This document shows, piece by piece, positions 61,335-64,000 of a stretch of 64,000 nt of DNA. Each line of letters opens with the position of its first letter. Positions within the stretch are counted from its first letter, which is position 1. The stretch lies in the NCBI GenBank assembly GCA_027577595.1, contig JANBRJ010000016.1, forward strand, positions 62,001 to 126,000, in the 5' to 3' direction. The notes beneath the pieces are model-generated. The model saw only the letters and a program-made list of their open reading frames with translations, did no database searches and had not been told where the DNA came from. This DNA comes from Coemansia sp. RSA 487 (taxonomy: Eukaryota; Kickxellomycota; Kickxellomycetes; Kickxellales; Kickxellaceae). A program made the translations under genes and the position numbers.

Positions 61335-61382
61335 GGAGTTGAAAATGTAAAGCAAGCTATAATATTTCCTTGAGTCTTTGAT

Positions 61383-61913
61383 TCATTCGCTGTAGTGTCT
61401 GTTTGCGTTCTTGTTTGCCTTTGCGCCGGCGGCATTTGCCGGAGGGGATTCAGTGTATGGCGGTGGCGGTGGGTTCTCGTACTCACCCTGCGAGTAAGAC
61501 ACTGGTTGGAACTGCTGTGTGTTGGAAGCATCTCTAGCCGAAGTGGATGCGGCGTTGTCCTGCAGCGCATCGACAGCAGCAGCTGCGCGGATGGACGATG
61601 AGGCGTCGTTTTGTGGCTCTTGTAAATCGCGGCTCCTTGTGCCTCGTCGCTCGCCAGGCTGGCGCGATCGCTCGTCGTTGATGTGCACGCGCGCAACGGG
61701 AACGCCCTCCCAGCGGCATATGTCGCAATGGTACAGATTGCGCCTACGCGAGATCGGAACAATGGGCACGCAGTAGAGCGTCATCCATGTGCGGCGGTTG
61801 ATCGAGCGGATCGTTGTATTGTGGCACCGAGGGCATGGTATTAGCTCAGGCCCCAGAGATTTCACCTGGTTCCATGTCCCACAGAATATTGGCACAAATA
61901 TAAAATCGCACAT
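61383..61913 (-). CDS. Zinc-ribbon protein with PPxY motif
   Basis: 176 aa from the ATG at 61913. N-terminal hydrophobic stretch (MCDFIFVPIFCGTW), then a zinc ribbon with CPRC (27-30) and CDIC (63-66) separated by 32 residues including a hydrophobic WMTLYCVPIVPIS. This layout matches short fungal zinc-ribbon (zinc_ribbon_15-like) proteins. The C-terminal half is polar and ends near PPPPPYTESPP (148-158), whose PPxY is the ligand of WW domains in Rsp5/Nedd4 ubiquitin ligases. A role as a membrane-associated Rsp5 adaptor or substrate is an inference. No enzyme domain is seen. It converges with catalase. Confidence 0.7.
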   Translation of the reverse strand: MCDFIFVPIFCGTWNQVKSLGPELIPCPRCHNTTIRSINRRTWMTLYCVPIVPISRRRNLYHCDICRWEGVPVARVHINDERSRQPGERRGTRSRDLQEPQNDASSSIRAAAAVDALQDNAASTSARDASNTQQFQPVSYSQGEYENPPPPPYTESPPANAAGAKANKNANRHYSE

Positions 61914-62601
61914 TTATCTACTCTTGTTCAGTTGAATAAATATCTTTTTACCATTGAACGAGAAAAAAAAAGTCTCGACTGACACGATGTCTTTTCTTTT
62001 CTCTTTCTTTTTATCAAAAGTCAATAATATACTCCTTTTCAACCAACTCGCATAAAAAATGTAAAACAACCAAGGACAATGCTGGGACGAGATCCATACA
62101 CACACGTCTTGTGACATTGGTGTGGTATATAAAGCCTTTTCTCCTCCAATGGCTGTGTTGAATTTAATCCACTCCACATGTCTTGTGGAGGGGAGGAGAC
62201 ACACACAGCGAATAGTCTTATTGTCTGTTTGGAGGCAGAAAACGAGGATGATGTACTGTGCCAAAGAATCAGAAAATGCGATGTGTGGGTGATATATTAT
62301 ATCCCTTTCATTTTATATCTTTGCACAATTGCATCCACACTGCAGTGCGCGACATGAAGCGACAATGGTGCGTTAAAGGAGAATGATCAATTACAGGAAT
62401 CGGCATTCTTTCCATACGTGTTACAAGCACAGGTAGGTATGTGCTAAACATGGCGGCCTTATAGCTTTGTTTTCGTATTGAGGTGTTTAAAAGTGGAAAG
62501 AACCGTGTTGGTATTCAGCCACATGAGAGTATATAGCTGGGGAGATAACTGAAAAAAAGGAAAAAGAGGAAAACCCGCCAAAAACTGGATTATGTTAAAA
62601 G
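61914..62601. other. Intergenic, no recognised gene
   Basis: 688 bp with an ACAC-containing stretch near 62095-62110 and no recognisable gene or RNA. Confidence 0.45.
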
Positions 62602-63153
62602 TTAGTACCGCCTCTCCTCGTATTCGTTCAGCTGCTCTTGCATCTGCTCTTGCTGGTTAGAAAGCTCCCTCTGCTCATCGTAAAGCTCCCTGCGGGAGTT
62701 CTCCTCCTGGCGCTCCTCTTGCTGGTGCTCCTCGTACTTGCGGTAGCCGAGAACAGCAGCGCCAATAACACCGGCAGCACCGGCAGCGGCCATGGCAATA
62801 TGGGACTTGTCAACACTACCGTCCTGGTCTCTGAAGAAATTCTGGAATGAGTTGCCCTCGCCCTGCTGGTGGTGCTGGCCCTGCTGGTGGTACTGGCCTT
62901 GCTGCTGATACTCTCCCTGGGGAGGAGGAGGCTGGTTGTACTGGTGCGCGTACTGCTCCTGTCTGTGCTTCTCCTCTTCCTCCTCCTTGCGCTCGTGCTC
63001 GCGGTACTTGTGGAGACCGTAGGCAGCGGCACCAATGGCGCCAGCACCAGCCAGGGCAATATGCGACTTGTCGCGAGAGCCATCATCGTTGGTGAAGAAG
63101 CCGCGGTCTCCGTCGCGGTCTTCGCCTTCGTAGTTATCGTTGCCGTAAGTCAT
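62602..63153 (-). CDS. Gly/Ala membrane-module protein with two modules
   Basis: 183 aa from the ATG at 63153. Two copies of one module: residues 17-57 (RGFFTNDDGSRDKSHIALAG, then AGAIGAAAYGLHKYREHERKE) and 105-148 (QNFFRDQDGSVDKSHIAMAA, then AGAAGVIGAAVLGYRKYEEH). Each has an acidic/aromatic FF start, DKSHIA, an about 18-residue Gly/Ala-rich hydrophobic helix of the glycine-zipper kind, and a KY(R/E)EH charged exit. Between them is a Gln/His/Pro-rich linker; a Glu/Gln-rich coiled-coil-like tail follows. A single related module occurs in the protein at 28002-28667. The function is unknown; similar Gly-zipper plus charged-tail proteins occur in fungi, but I cannot assign one. Confidence 0.65.
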   Translation of the reverse strand: MTYGNDNYEGEDRDGDRGFFTNDDGSRDKSHIALAGAGAIGAAAYGLHKYREHERKEEEEEKHRQEQYAHQYNQPPPPQGEYQQQGQYHQQGQHHQQGEGNSFQNFFRDQDGSVDKSHIAMAAAGAAGVIGAAVLGYRKYEEHQQEERQEENSRRELYDEQRELSNQQEQMQEQLNEYEERRY

Positions 63154-64000
63154 GGTTGAACTGGAGAAATTTGACGTGTTCTTTCCGCTGATAGGGAGAA
63201 GCAATATGTGGAAAAAAGCAAAGTGCTATTAAAAACTGGCAATGAGGTGGAAGGAGGTATGGAGAAAGATGGTATGTTCCAAAAAGCAGAGGATGTTGCG
63301 CGTTCCGCCAGCACTTATATATCGACAGGAAATCAACAACGAAGTGGATCACCTTGTCCTTCTCCGGCACATGAAGCTGGTCATCAACCACCCCCACCCT
63401 TCTTGTCCATTTCTAAAAGCACCACTTGCTTTATTCGTGTGTGCGCAAGGTAAAGTGTGTATTTTTGCAATTAGCCAAAATGTTGATTTGCAAGCTATTC
63501 CTTTATTTTCCATGCGTCTTGCGTCATCAACCATATGTTTGAAACAACATGGATGTCCAAAAAAGATCCACCTTGCGTGTGGGTTTTTTACATGCTCTTA
63601 ATTTCCAAAAGCAGCCAGTCTGTCCGTTTTCATCCTCTCACACTCACAAAACAAGAATACAAAATTCACATCTTGGCTGCAAGAGCCGAAATTTTGCCCC
63701 TCCCCCTTTTCCACACTCCGCAATGGGTCCAATTACAATCCTTTTCTTTTCCTTGACGGACAATACTGTCTGCGAGACCTTGGCAAGCTTTGCTATTGCG
63801 CAGCGAAAGAGGCAGCACGAAAACAATTGAGACTTTGGAACCTTGAAACAAACGGCTGACCACATTATCAAGCTATTTTTAGACTGCACGCATCTTTTCC
63901 GCTTCAGCTCGCTGCGTGAAATGTGGACGAATCGACAAGACACTCTGCTCACATCATCAGAGCAACCAATGATATACCGCCAACTTGTTTCCACACATGA
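63154..64000. other. Terminal intergenic region
   Basis: 5' region of the module protein and beyond to the window edge. Short ORFs only; nothing recognised. Confidence 0.45.

Overview
The window is nuclear DNA of a fungus. It has about 30 protein genes, few introns (often one short intron near the 5' end), AT-rich and pyrimidine-rich spacers, poly-Gln tracts and standard fungal housekeeping genes. An Integrator subunit 4 homologue, a tandem array of 7TM receptors, a KDM3-type JmjC relic and the overall gene architecture point to an early-diverging, non-Dikarya lineage. My best guess is Kickxellomycotina (Coemansia/Linderina-like). That placement is inference; no species-specific marker was recognised.

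Layout. 0.7-9.3 kb: PKA catalytic subunit, a DH-PH RhoGEF and the H/ACA assembly factor NAF1. 9.7-14.1 kb: three tandem 7TM receptor genes, all on the minus strand, built from a repeat unit that carries a decayed copy of the 3' end of the neighbouring glutathione peroxidase gene. 14.4-24.4 kb: glutathione peroxidase, a class I myosin, a bacterial-type PARG, the eRF1 methyltransferase MTQ2 and ribokinase. 24.6-29.3 kb is an accessory-looking AT-rich stretch. It holds a dead Tc1/mariner element, two tiny single-pass membrane proteins that look paralogous, a Gly/Ala-rich membrane-module protein and a probable short non-autonomous transposon relic.

29.4-52.6 kb is dense housekeeping: a URC1-type GTP cyclohydrolase II-like protein (uracil catabolism), an ER-type J protein, mitoribosomal mS29, MTD1, MMS19, RPC1 (Pol III), STT3, INTS4, ALG7 and mitoribosomal uL16m. 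53.1-54.8 kb is a decayed KDM3-like JmjC demethylase gene. 54.9-63.2 kb: PP2A B55, BDP1 (TFIIIB), a catalase, a zinc-ribbon/PPxY protein and a second Gly/Ala-rich membrane-module protein related to the one at 28 kb.

Functional themes. Pol III transcription is represented by RPC1 and BDP1, N-glycosylation by STT3 and ALG7, oxidative-stress defence by glutathione peroxidase and catalase, and mitochondrial translation by mS29 and uL16m. These genes are scattered and do not form operon-like clusters. The most unusual content is the receptor array with captured peroxidase ends, the INTS4 gene, the two related membrane-module proteins and the pair of tiny membrane proteins. No retrovirus-like or other virus-derived element, CRISPR array, rRNA gene or convincing tRNA gene was seen.
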